DNA of 64,000 nt from the NCBI RefSeq assembly GCF_001580545.1, contig NZ_LRBG01000022.1:186001-250000 (forward strand), written 5' to 3'. The notes under the pieces were generated by a model. It had not been told where the DNA came from, did no database searches, and saw only the letters and a program-made list of their open reading frames with translations. Below, in pieces: positions 15,727-23,681 of this stretch (positions within the stretch are counted from its first letter, which is position 1; every line of letters starts with the position of its first letter). A program made the translations under genes and the position numbers. Source of the DNA: Paraburkholderia monticola (GTDB lineage Bacteria; Pseudomonadota; Gammaproteobacteria; Burkholderiales; Burkholderiaceae).

Positions 15727-16050
15727 ATGGCAATTACGTTGACCGAAAAGGCAGTACAGCACGTCCAGAAGTATCTGACCCGCCGCGGTAAAGGCATCGG
15801 GTTGCGCGTCGGCGTGCGCACCACCGGTTGCTCGGGCCTCGCCTACAAGCTCGAGTACGTGGACGAACTCGCACCCGAAGATCAGGTGTTCGAGACGAGC
15901 GGCGTGAAGGTCGTCGTCGATCCGAAGAGTCTCGCGTATATCGACGGCACGGAACTCGACTTCGCACGCGAAGGGCTGAACGAAGGCTTCAAGTTCAACA
16001 ACCCGAACGTGAAAGACGAATGCGGCTGCGGCGAGTCGTTCCGAGTCTAG
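15727..16050 (+). CDS. iscA: A-type iron-sulfur carrier IscA
   Basis: Carries iron or preformed clusters from IscU to target proteins. 107 residues, the normal length. Cys35 in TTGCSGLAY and Cys99/Cys101 in ECGCGESF form the A-type signature. Last gene before a strong nested hairpin at 16072-16114 that separates it from hscB. Confidence 0.96.
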   Translation: MAITLTEKAVQHVQKYLTRRGKGIGLRVGVRTTGCSGLAYKLEYVDELAPEDQVFETSGVKVVVDPKSLAYIDGTELDFAREGLNEGFKFNNPNVKDECGCGESFRV

Positions 16051-16071
16051 GTTCGGTACTTTCCGCGTGCG

Positions 16072-16114
16072 GCGGATCAAAGGCGGCGCGGGCCGCCTTT
16101 TTAGTTTGATCCGC
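16072..16114 (+). terminator. Nested hairpin with T tract between iscA and hscB
   Basis: An inner stem AAAGGCGGC-GCGG-GCCGCCTTT followed by TT (16079-16102) lies inside a wider perfect 10-base repeat GCGGATCAAA (16072-16081) and TTTGATCCGC (16105-16114). The inner part looks like a Rho-independent terminator; the outer arms could form a longer hairpin overlapping it. It probably lowers hscB-hscA-fdx-iscX expression relative to iscRSUA. Confidence 0.7.
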
Positions 16115-16209
16115 GCTCGGACTGACGCGCGCACCCCGGAAGGCCCAACGTTTCTCCACCACGCTTTTTGACTGCACTGCGGTGCGTTTTCATCAACGGA
16201 CTTAATCCG

Positions 16210-16737
16210 ATGGCCTCGCTGAACGACAGCCACTTCGACCTGTTTGGTCTGCCCGCGCAGTTCGCGCTCGATGCGAGCACGCTCGATCACGCGTACCGTA
16301 CCGTGCAGGCGCAGGTGCATCCGGATCGCTTCGCGGCGGCCGGCGAAGCGCAAAAGCGTATCGCGATGCAATGGGCGACGCGCACGAACGAGGCCTATCA
16401 GACGCTGCGCGATCCGCTCAAGCGCGCGACCTACCTGCTGTCGTTGCGCGGCATCAACGTCGGCGCGGACAACAACACGGCGATGGAGCCCGCGTTCCTG
16501 ATGCAGCAGATGGAGTGGCGCGAGAACATCGAGGACGCGGCCACGGCGAAGAACGTCGACGCGCTCGATGCGCTGCTCGTCGAGTTGCGCGACGAGGAAC
16601 GTCAGCGCTTCGACAAGCTCGGTGCATCGCTCGACAGCGGCGCGAATCAGGCCGCGGGCGAAGCGGTGCGGCAGCTGATGTTCATCGAGCGCGTCGCCTC
16701 GGAAATCGACGCGCAGATCGAGCGGCTCGAAGGCTAG
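16210..16737 (+). CDS. hscB: Fe-S assembly co-chaperone HscB
   Basis: J-domain protein that brings IscU to HscA and stimulates its ATPase. 175 residues. J domain in the first 75 residues with HPD at 37-39 (AQVHPDRFAA); the C-terminal three-helix IscU-binding domain follows (AFLMQQMEWRE onward). The start is the ATG at 16210; an in-frame start at 16168 would add 14 residues of no known similarity. 161 bases before hscA. Confidence 0.94.
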   Translation: MASLNDSHFDLFGLPAQFALDASTLDHAYRTVQAQVHPDRFAAAGEAQKRIAMQWATRTNEAYQTLRDPLKRATYLLSLRGINVGADNNTAMEPAFLMQQMEWRENIEDAATAKNVDALDALLVELRDEERQRFDKLGASLDSGANQAAGEAVRQLMFIERVASEIDAQIERLEG

Positions 16738-16898
16738 CGCGGCGCCGGCGAGCAGCAACCAAGCGGCAACGGTAGGCAGCGACGTAACAGGCGACGTACC
16801 AGGCGACAAACAAAAACGATAGCGGCCGCGCGCCGCGGCAGCACCCCCCAGCAACGCGAACATTCAGGACGGGGCACCACGTCCCCGAGAAGATCCAG

Positions 16899-18770
16899 AT
16901 GGCCTTACTGCAAATCTCCGAACCCGGCATGGCGCCGGCGCCTCACCAGCGGCGTCTGGCGGTCGGTATCGATCTCGGCACCACCAATTCCCTCGTCGCC
17001 GCCGTGCGCAGCGGCCTGCCCGACGTGCTGCCCGACGAAGACGGGCACGTGCTGTTGCCGTCGGTGGTGCGTTACCTGGAACAGGGCGGCCGTCGCATCG
17101 GCCGCCGGGCCAAGGCGGAGGCCGCCAGCGATCCGCGCAACACGATCGTGTCGGTCAAGCGCTTCATGGGACGTGGCAAGGCCGAAGTGGAGGGCGCCGA
17201 AAATGCGCCGTACGACTTCGTGGACGCGCCCGGCATGGTGCAGATCCGCACGGTCGACGGTGTGAAGAGCCCCGTCGAAGTGTCGGCTGAAATTCTCGCG
17301 ACGCTGCGCCAGCGCGCCGAAGACACGCTCGGCGACGAGCTGGTCGGTGCGGTGATCACGGTGCCGGCTTACTTCGACGAAGCGCAGCGCCAGGCGACCA
17401 AGGACGCCGCGCGCCTCGCGGGCCTGAACGTGCTGCGTCTGCTCAACGAGCCGACCGCGGCCGCGATCGCCTACGGTCTCGACAACGGTGCCGAAGGTTT
17501 GTACGCGGTCTACGACCTTGGCGGCGGCACGTTCGACCTGTCGATCCTGAAGCTCACGAAGGGTGTGTTCGAAGTGCTCGCGGCGGGCGGCGATTCCGCG
17601 CTCGGCGGCGACGACTTCGATCACGCGCTGTATCGCCATGTGCTCGAACAGGCCGGCATCGCACCGCGCACGTTGGCGCCGCAGGACGTGCGCCTGCTGC
17701 TCGATAGCGTGCGCGATGCCAAGGAGGCGCTCTCGAGCGCGCCGCAGGCGAGCCTCAAGCTCATGCTTTCCAACGGCACAGCGCTCGATCTGACGATCGA
17801 CGAAGCCACCTTCGAGACCATCACGGCCGCGCTGGTGCAACGCACGTTGGGCCCGACGAAAAAGGCGCTACGCGACGCGAAGGTCACGACGAAAGAGATC
17901 AAGGGCGTGGTTCTGGTCGGCGGCGCGACGCGCATGCCGGTGATCCGCCGCGCGGTCGAGGCGTTTTTCGGCCAACCGCCGCTCGTCAATCTCGATCCGG
18001 ATCAGGTCGTCGCGCTCGGTGCGGCGATCCAGGCCGACCTGCTCGCCGGCAATCGCGGCGCGGAAGGCGATGAGTGGCTGCTGCTCGACGTGATTCCGCT
18101 GTCGCTCGGCGTCGAGACGATGGGGGGGCTGACCGAGAAGATCATCCCGCGCAACTCGACGATTCCGGTCGCCCGCGCGCAGGACTTCACGACCTTCAAG
18201 GATGGCCAGACGGCGATGGCGATTCACGTCGTGCAAGGCGAGCGCGAACTGGTCAGCGATTGCCGCTCGCTCGCGCGTTTCGAGCTACGCGGCATTCCGC
18301 CCATGGCCGCGGGCGCCGCGCGCATTCGCGTGACCTATCAGGTCGACGCGGACGGCCTGTTGTCCGTGTTCGCGCGCGAGCTCGCGTCGGGCGTGGAGGC
18401 ATCGGTCGTCGTGAAGCCGTCCTACGGCCTCGCCGACGACGACATCGCGCGCATGCTCGAAGACAGCTTTTCGACCGCGGAAATCGACATGCGCGCGCGC
18501 GCATTGCGCGAGGCGCAAGTCGAGGCGCAACGTCTCGTCGAAGCGACCGACGCGGCGCTCGCCGCCGACGCCGATCTGCTCGACGATGGCGAACGCGCCG
18601 AACTCGACGCGTTGCTCGCCGCGTTGCGCAACGTCGCGCAAAGCGATGACGTCGGCGCGATCGAAGCCGCGACGAAGGCGCTTGCCGAAGGCACCGACGA
18701 ATTCGCGGCGCGCCGCATGAACAAGGGAATTCGCCGCGCGTTGTCGGGCCGCAAGCTCGACGAGATCTGA
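16899..18770 (+). CDS. hscA: Fe-S assembly chaperone HscA (Hsp70 type)
   Basis: Specialised Hsp70 that drives cluster transfer from IscU by ATP hydrolysis. 623 residues. Actin-like ATPase domain begins VGIDLGTTNSL at about 23, with phosphate-2 motif YDLGGGTFDLSIL and adenosine motif VVLVGGATRMPVIR. The substrate domain begins at about 390 (DVIPLSLGVETMGG), then a helical lid. Pairs with hscB just upstream. Confidence 0.95.
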   Translation: MALLQISEPGMAPAPHQRRLAVGIDLGTTNSLVAAVRSGLPDVLPDEDGHVLLPSVVRYLEQGGRRIGRRAKAEAASDPRNTIVSVKRFMGRGKAEVEGAENAPYDFVDAPGMVQIRTVDGVKSPVEVSAEILATLRQRAEDTLGDELVGAVITVPAYFDEAQRQATKDAARLAGLNVLRLLNEPTAAAIAYGLDNGAEGLYAVYDLGGGTFDLSILKLTKGVFEVLAAGGDSALGGDDFDHALYRHVLEQAGIAPRTLAPQDVRLLLDSVRDAKEALSSAPQASLKLMLSNGTALDLTIDEATFETITAALVQRTLGPTKKALRDAKVTTKEIKGVVLVGGATRMPVIRRAVEAFFGQPPLVNLDPDQVVALGAAIQADLLAGNRGAEGDEWLLLDVIPLSLGVETMGGLTEKIIPRNSTIPVARAQDFTTFKDGQTAMAIHVVQGERELVSDCRSLARFELRGIPPMAAGAARIRVTYQVDADGLLSVFARELASGVEASVVVKPSYGLADDDIARMLEDSFSTAEIDMRARALREAQVEAQRLVEATDAALAADADLLDDGERAELDALLAALRNVAQSDDVGAIEAATKALAEGTDEFAARRMNKGIRRALSGRKLDEI

Positions 18771-18889
18771 ACGGGCGAACATTGCGAAAGTCGCGCGCAC
18801 ACGGCATGCGCGTTGCGTGAGCAAGCGTGCGACGCATGTCCAGTCCACTGACCAACCGCGACCACCCCACGAACTACCGGAGCGCGCCG

Positions 18890-18910
18890 CGCGGACTTAA
18901 AAAGTCCGCG
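18890..18910. repeat. Perfect 9-base inverted repeat upstream of fdx
   Basis: CGCGGACTT-AAA-AAGTCCGCG, located 120 bases after hscA and just before a TAAAAT -10 element (18920-18925). It overlaps the position of the -35 (TTAAAA, 17-base spacing). It may be an operator or the hscA transcript end. Confidence 0.5.
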
Positions 18911-18925
18911 TGACGCCAGTAAAAT
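18897..18925 (+). promoter_or_regulatory. fdx: Possible internal promoter for fdx-iscX
   Basis: TTAAAA and TAAAAT separated by 17 bases, ending 65 bases before fdx, in the unusually long 219-base hscA-fdx gap. The -35 lies inside the inverted repeat at 18890-18910. Confidence 0.35.
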
Positions 18926-18989
18926 GGTACGGAGCCTGCACGCGGCATTAGCTGGCAGCCGCCGTGCCTCAGACCCAAACGGAAACTGT

Positions 18990-19331
18990 ATGCCTCAAAT
19001 CGTTGTGCTGCCTCACGTCGAACTGTGCCCGGAAGGCGCGGTGATCGATGCCGTTCCTGGCAAGAGCATCTGCGACAACCTGCTCGATAACGGTATCGAG
19101 ATCGAGCATGCGTGCGAGAAGTCGTGCGCGTGCACGACCTGTCACGTGATCGTGCGTGAGGGTTTCGCCGCCTTGACGCCGTCCGAGGAAGACGAGGACG
19201 ATCTGCTGGACAAGGCGTGGGGGCTCGAACCGGCTTCGCGCCTGTCGTGTCAGGCGATCGTGCCGGACGAACAGGATCTGGTCGTCGAAATTCCGCGTTA
19301 CTCGATCAATCACGCAAAGGAAAACCACTAA
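18990..19331 (+). CDS. fdx: [2Fe-2S] ferredoxin of the ISC system
   Basis: Adrenodoxin-type ferredoxin giving electrons for cluster assembly on IscU. 113 residues. Cluster ligands Cys42, Cys48, Cys51 (HACEKSCACTTCHV) and Cys87 (SRLSCQAI). An in-frame GTG/ATG region upstream at 18924 is not conserved; the ATG at 18990 gives the standard MPQIVVLPH start. 15 bases before iscX. Confidence 0.96.
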   Translation: MPQIVVLPHVELCPEGAVIDAVPGKSICDNLLDNGIEIEHACEKSCACTTCHVIVREGFAALTPSEEDEDDLLDKAWGLEPASRLSCQAIVPDEQDLVVEIPRYSINHAKENH

Positions 19332-19346
19332 CAGGAGGGCGCCGCC

Positions 19347-19544
19347 ATGAAGTGGACCGATACGCAAGACATCGCGATGGCTCTGACCGACAAGCATCAG
19401 GACGTCGATCCGCAGCAGGTGCGTTTCACCGACCTGCATCGTTGGGTGACCGAGCTCGAAGGTTTCGACGACGATCCAAACCGCTCGAACGAAAAGATTC
19501 TCGAAGCGATTCAGGCGGCGTGGATCGAAGACGCGGACTATTGA
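19347..19544 (+). CDS. iscX: Fe-S assembly protein IscX
   Basis: Small acidic protein that binds IscS and iron and modulates desulfurase activity. 65 residues, full length: MKWTDTQDIAMAL, then DLHRWVTELEGFDDDPNRSNEKILEAIQAAWIEDAD, the family core. AGGAGGGC precedes the ATG. Last gene of the operon; a strong terminator follows. Confidence 0.95.
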   Translation: MKWTDTQDIAMALTDKHQDVDPQQVRFTDLHRWVTELEGFDDDPNRSNEKILEAIQAAWIEDADY

Positions 19545-19580
19545 GCGTCTGTTAGCGCTTGCGCACCGAACTGCAAAGAA

Positions 19581-19609
19581 AAGGCGATTCCAATGGAATC
19601 GCCTTTTTT
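19581..19609 (+). terminator. Rho-independent terminator of the isc operon
   Basis: AAGGCGATTCC-AAT-GGAATCGCCTT, an 11-base perfect stem followed by a run of T residues, 37 bases after the iscX stop. Confidence 0.92.
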
Positions 19610-19664
19610 CATTGCCGCGGCGGGAAACACCGAGCCGGAAAGCACTGAGCGTCGGGCGCCGAGC

Positions 19665-20405
19665 CTAGTCGGCGACGAGGCCGCCGTTCTGGACCCGCAC
19701 GCGCTCGCCGTCGTGGAACGGGGGCGCCGCCTGGTAGGTGAAGTAACGCGTCTTGCCGTCTTCCATATGCACGCGCACCGAATACGAGGCCGTGCTGCGC
19801 AGATGCTTTTCGACCGAGTTGCCCGCGAGGCCGCCGCCGAGCGCGCCGAGCAGCGTCATCGCGGTGCGCCCGCCGCCCGCGCCGAACTGGTTACCGACGA
19901 CGCCACCGGCCACCGCGCCGCCGACCGCGCCAATCCCGGTGCCATGCCCCTCATGCCGAACTTCTGAAATCGCGACGACGGTGCCGCACGTCGAGCAATA
20001 CGCGGATTGCGGGGCCGGCTGCTGCGCGTACTGCGCCGCTGCTTGCGGTTCGGGTGGTTGGGCGTACTGCTGTGCGGCCTGCGCCTGCTGTTGCTGTGCG
20101 TATTGCGGTTGCTGCGCCGGAGCGGGGGCAGGGGCGACCGGCACTGCTTGCTGAGCCTGAGCCTGCTGCTGCGGTTGCGCCGCCGGGTTGACCGGCGCAG
20201 CCGAATCGACGACGCCCGGCTGTTGCGTGCTGATTGGCGCGGCCTGCGTGTGATCGATTTGTGTGCCGTTGCTCGACGCCTTCGGGAACACGCCGGTGAT
20301 CGCCGCGGTCGCGACGAGACTCGCGACGAGCACCGCGCCGGCGGCGACCGCGATCAACGGATGAAGACGACGTTGCTGCGTGGGTTGATGAGTAGGGTTG
20401 TCCAT
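19665..20405 (-). CDS. Glycine-zipper 2TM domain envelope protein
   Basis: 246 residues. A transmembrane helix near residues 15-40 (LIAVAAGAVLVASLVATAAITGVF) is followed by a long Gln/Ala/Pro-rich linker (about 75-135), a CSTCGTVVAI element, and the glycine-zipper segment GIGAVGGAVAGGVVGNQFGAGGG...LLGALGGGLAGNSVEK typical of the 17-kDa surface antigen/SlyB-like family. The C-terminal 40 residues are a small beta domain (YSVRVHMEDGKTRYFTY). Probable function is envelope integrity; exact role unknown. The ATG at 20405 follows GGAGGCCC. Convergent with isc, and divergent in spirit from the lysS run. Confidence 0.85.
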   Translation of the reverse strand: MDNPTHQPTQQRRLHPLIAVAAGAVLVASLVATAAITGVFPKASSNGTQIDHTQAAPISTQQPGVVDSAAPVNPAAQPQQQAQAQQAVPVAPAPAPAQQPQYAQQQQAQAAQQYAQPPEPQAAAQYAQQPAPQSAYCSTCGTVVAISEVRHEGHGTGIGAVGGAVAGGVVGNQFGAGGGRTAMTLLGALGGGLAGNSVEKHLRSTASYSVRVHMEDGKTRYFTYQAAPPFHDGERVRVQNGGLVAD

Positions 20406-20474
20406 ATTGGGCCTCCGTTTCTGACAGAGCCGACTGCTTGTGAGACCGAGTGTCGGGCAATTCGATTCGGGGAG

Positions 20475-20489
20475 CGTTTCAATTTGTAA
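20475..20489 (-). promoter_or_regulatory. 15-base near-palindrome upstream of the glycine-zipper gene
   Basis: GTTTCAATTTGTAAC; all but one pair of positions around the central base are symmetric. It lies 70-84 bases upstream of the start and contains TTTGTAA, as does the element before the lipoprotein gene at 12047-12064. It also resembles half-sites of OmpR-type boxes. Inference only. Confidence 0.35.
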
Positions 20490-20667
20490 CCTGTGCGGTG
20501 ACAACCGCGGGCGTGCACGGTGCCGCAAAACACGGCGCGCCGTGGTGTTCGCAAGCTTTTGAAATCATTGCGGCCACGGCGACTTGCGCTCGAACACGCA
20601 GCTTTTACCGCTGGTTACAAACCATCCGAAGCAGAAAACGGTCCCGCCAGGCGAAAAGGCGCGGCAT

Positions 20668-20696
20668 AAAAAAACGCCCGGCATAAACCGGGCGTT
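20668..20696 (-). terminator. lysS: Rho-independent terminator of the recJ-prfB-lysS run
   Basis: On the minus strand AACGCCCGG-TTTATG-CCGGGCGTT followed by seven T residues in total, 56 bases after the lysS stop. Confidence 0.9.
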
Positions 20697-20752
20697 CTTC
20701 GCAACCATGTCGTCGCGCGCGAGGCGCAACGATCGTTAGCGCCTGGCGCCGC

Positions 20753-22294
20753 TCAATCTTCGCGACGCAGATGCGGGAACAGGATCACGTCGCGGATGCT
20801 CGGGCTATCGGTCAGCATCATGACCAGTCGGTCGATGCCGATACCGCAGCCGCCCGCCGGCGGCATGCCGTATTCGAGCGCACGGATATAGTCCGCGTCG
20901 TAGAACATCGCTTCCTCGTCGCCGGCGTCTTTCTGGTCGACCTGCTTCCTGAAGCGCGCGGCCTGATCTTCCGGATCGTTCAGTTCTGAGAAGCCGTTGG
21001 CGATTTCGCGGCCCGTGATGAACAGCTCGAAACGCTCGGTGATGCCTTCCACCTTGTCCGACGCGCGCGCGAGCGGCGACACTTCGATCGGGTAATCGAT
21101 GATGTAGGTCGGCTCCCACAATTGCGACTCGGCCGTCTCTTCGAACAGCGCCAGTTGCAGCGAGCCGACGCCCGCGTTCAGGAACTGCGGCTGCGATGCA
21201 TCGACGCCGAACTTCTTCAGCTCGGCGCGCAGGAACGTGCTGTCGGCGAGTTGCTCGTTCGTGTATTGCGGCGCGTATTTCTGGATCGCCTGGGTGATCG
21301 TGAGTCGATGGAACGGCTTCGACAGATCGAGCTCGCGGCCCTGATAGGTGATGGTGGCCGTGCCGAGTGCGTCGATCGCGGCCTGGCGGATCAGCTGCTC
21401 GGTGAAGTCCATCAGCCACTTGTAGTCGGTGTAGGCGGCGTAGAACTCGATCATCGTGAATTCCGGATTGTGGCGCACGGACACGCCCTCGTTACGGAAA
21501 TTACGGTTGATCTCGAACACGCGCTCGAAGCCACCGACCACCAGACGCTTCAGATACAGCTCCGGTGCGATGCGCAGGAACATCTGCATGTCGAGCGCGT
21601 TGTGATGCGTCGAGAACGGCTTGGCCGCCGCGCCGCCCGGAATCGGGTGCAGCATCGGCGTTTCGACTTCCATGAAGTTCGCGTCGGCCATGAACTTGCG
21701 CACCGACGCGATCGCCTTGGTGCGCGCGACGAACGTGCGGCGCGTTTCCGGCGTGACGATCAGGTCGACGTAGCGCTGGCGGTACTTCATCTCCTGGTCG
21801 GCGAGGCCGTGGAACTTGTCCGGCAGCGGACGCAGCGACTTCGACAGCAGACGCAGCTCCGTGCAGCGCACCGACAGCTCGCCCTTGTTGGTGCGGAACA
21901 GCACGCCACGCGCGGCGACGATGTCGCCCATGTCCCACTTCTTGAACGCGTCGTACGTGTCCTGACCGACGTCGGCCGGCGTGATGAAGAACTGGATCTG
22001 ACCCGAGCCGTCGCGTACGGTCGCGAAGCTGGCCTTGCCCATCACGCGTTTCAGCATCATGCGGCCGGCGATCGCGACTTCGAGCGGATTCGCTTCGAGC
22101 GCTTCCTTATCGGTGTGCTCGTATTGCGCCTGCAGATCTTCGGCGTGGTGCGTGGGACGGAAATCGTTCGGATAGGCGACGCCTTGCTCACGCAACTCGC
22201 GCAGCTTCTCGCGGCGCTCGGCGATGATCTTGTTGTCGTCCACTTCGGGCACGACAGTCGGCTGGGCCGCATTCGGCTGGGTCGGTTCAGTCAT
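20753..22294 (-). CDS. lysS: Lysyl-tRNA synthetase, class II
   Basis: Charges tRNA-Lys. 513 residues. The N-terminal OB-fold anticodon-binding domain is at about 70-175 (VAIAGRMMLKRVMGKASFATVRDGSGQIQ). The class II catalytic core has motif 2 in FRNEGVSVRHNPEFTMIEFY and motif 3 in GCGIGIDRLVMMLTD. Last gene of a minus-strand run recJ-prfB-lysS, an arrangement widely kept in proteobacteria. Confidence 0.97.
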   Translation of the reverse strand: MTEPTQPNAAQPTVVPEVDDNKIIAERREKLRELREQGVAYPNDFRPTHHAEDLQAQYEHTDKEALEANPLEVAIAGRMMLKRVMGKASFATVRDGSGQIQFFITPADVGQDTYDAFKKWDMGDIVAARGVLFRTNKGELSVRCTELRLLSKSLRPLPDKFHGLADQEMKYRQRYVDLIVTPETRRTFVARTKAIASVRKFMADANFMEVETPMLHPIPGGAAAKPFSTHHNALDMQMFLRIAPELYLKRLVVGGFERVFEINRNFRNEGVSVRHNPEFTMIEFYAAYTDYKWLMDFTEQLIRQAAIDALGTATITYQGRELDLSKPFHRLTITQAIQKYAPQYTNEQLADSTFLRAELKKFGVDASQPQFLNAGVGSLQLALFEETAESQLWEPTYIIDYPIEVSPLARASDKVEGITERFELFITGREIANGFSELNDPEDQAARFRKQVDQKDAGDEEAMFYDADYIRALEYGMPPAGGCGIGIDRLVMMLTDSPSIRDVILFPHLRRED

Positions 22295-22467
22295 GATGAT
22301 TTGGTATTCGGTGGTCCGTCGCGGCGTGTGCCGCGCTCGGGAAGCCAGTCAGTGTAAAACCTCAGGCGGTACTGGAAAAACAGCGAAGAAACTGCGCGAA
22401 AGCCACTCGGCGGCAACAACCAAACAGCGCGGCCCCGCAAGGTGAACGAGGCACGCGCCGTGCGCGC

Positions 22468-23572
22468 TTACACGCCCTGTTTCAGGCTCGCGCTGATGAA
22501 CGGATCGAGGTCGCCGTCGAGCACGCTCTTCGTGTTGCTGATTTCGACGTTGGTGCGCAGATCCTTGATGCGGCTGTTGTCGAGCACGTACGAGCGGATC
22601 TGATGGCCCCAACCCACGTCGGTCTTACCGGCTTCGAGCTTGTCCTGCTCGGCCTGACGTTTGCGGATTTCCGCTTCGTACAGGCGCGATTTCAGCATCG
22701 CCATCGCTTCGGCGCGGTTGCGGTGCTGCGAGCGGTCGTTCTGGCATTGCACGACGATGCCCGACGGCATGTGCGTGATCCGCACCGCGGAGTCGGTCTT
22801 GTTGATGTGCTGACCGCCCGCGCCCGAAGCGCGGTACGTGTCGATGCGCAGATCGGCCGGATTGATGTCGACTTCGATCGAGTCGTCGATTTCCGGGTAC
22901 ACGAACACCGACGAGAACGACGTATGCCGGCCGCCCGACGAGTCGAACGGCGACTTGCGCACGAGGCGGTGCACGCCGGTTTCGGTGCGCAGAAAGCCGT
23001 ATGCGTACTCGCCTTCGATCTTGATCGTCGCGTTCTTGATGCCGGCGACGTCGCCTTCGGTCTGCTCGAGCACTTCGGTCTTGAAACCTTTGCGCTCGCA
23101 GTAGCGCAGATACTGGCGCAGCAGCATCGACGCCCAGTCGCACGCTTCCGTGCCGCCGGCGCCGGCCTGAATGTCGAGAAAGGCGTTGTTGGGGTCGGCC
23201 GGGTTGGCGAACATCCGGCGGAATTCCATGTCGGCAACGCGCGCTTCGATGCCCTGGGCGTCGCCCTCGCAGGCGAGCAGCGTCTCGTCGTCGGCTTCTT
23301 CGCGCGCCATGTCGAACAGGTCCTGCGCGTCGCGCACGTCGTTCGTGATCGACGTCAGCTTGCCGACCGTGTCGTCGAGCAGCTTCTTTTCCTTACCGAG
23401 TGCCTGGGCGTGCTTCGAGTCGTTCCAGACGTCCGGGTCTTCGAGTTCCCGGTTGACTTCGATTAGACGCAGTGCTTTGTCGTCGTAGTCAAAGATACCC
23501 CCGTAGGTCGTCCGCGCGCTTGCGCAGGTCGGCCAGAGAGGCTTCGATCGCGTTGAGACGTTCCGCTTCCAT
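22468..23572 (-). CDS. prfB: Peptide chain release factor 2, with programmed +1 frameshift
   Basis: Recognises UGA and UAA stop codons. The gene is in two frames. The first runs from ATG at 23572 for 27 codons (MEAERLNAIEASLADLRKRA to RGYL) and ends at an in-frame TGA at 23491-23489. The slippery CTT TGA is preceded by a purine-rich CGGGGGTAT, the autoregulatory arrangement of the family. After a +1 shift the frame continues DYDDKALRLIEVNRELEDPDVW and runs to 22468, giving 367 residues. The RF2 tripeptide SPF (RKSPFDSSGGRH) and the catalytic GGQ (ASGAGGQHINKTDSAVR) are present. Low RF2 should favour the shift, high RF2 termination. Between recJ and lysS. Confidence 0.97.
23485..23501 (-). promoter_or_regulatory. 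prfB: RF2 programmed frameshift site
   Basis: On the minus strand CGGGGGTATCTTTGAC: internal Shine-Dalgarno-like GGGGG, the CTT slippery codon and UGA followed by C, which makes termination weak. Only the first base differs from the usual AGGGGG. Confidence 0.93.
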
Positions 23573-23681
23573 GTCGATCTTCTATTCTGCGTAAAAAGGA
23601 GAAATTATAGCCGATCGGCACGCGGCGCCGGAGCCTCACGGGCGCTCCGGCGCGTGTTCGCGGTTGATTTTGCGGAAGATT

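Larger units (their letters stand above)
20406..20752. other. Gap between the glycine-zipper gene and lysS (347 bases)
   Basis: No gene seen. It holds the leader and upstream region of the glycine-zipper gene, including a near-palindrome at 20475-20489, and the lysS terminator at 20668-20696. The stretch 20490-20665 shows nothing I can interpret. Confidence 0.6.
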
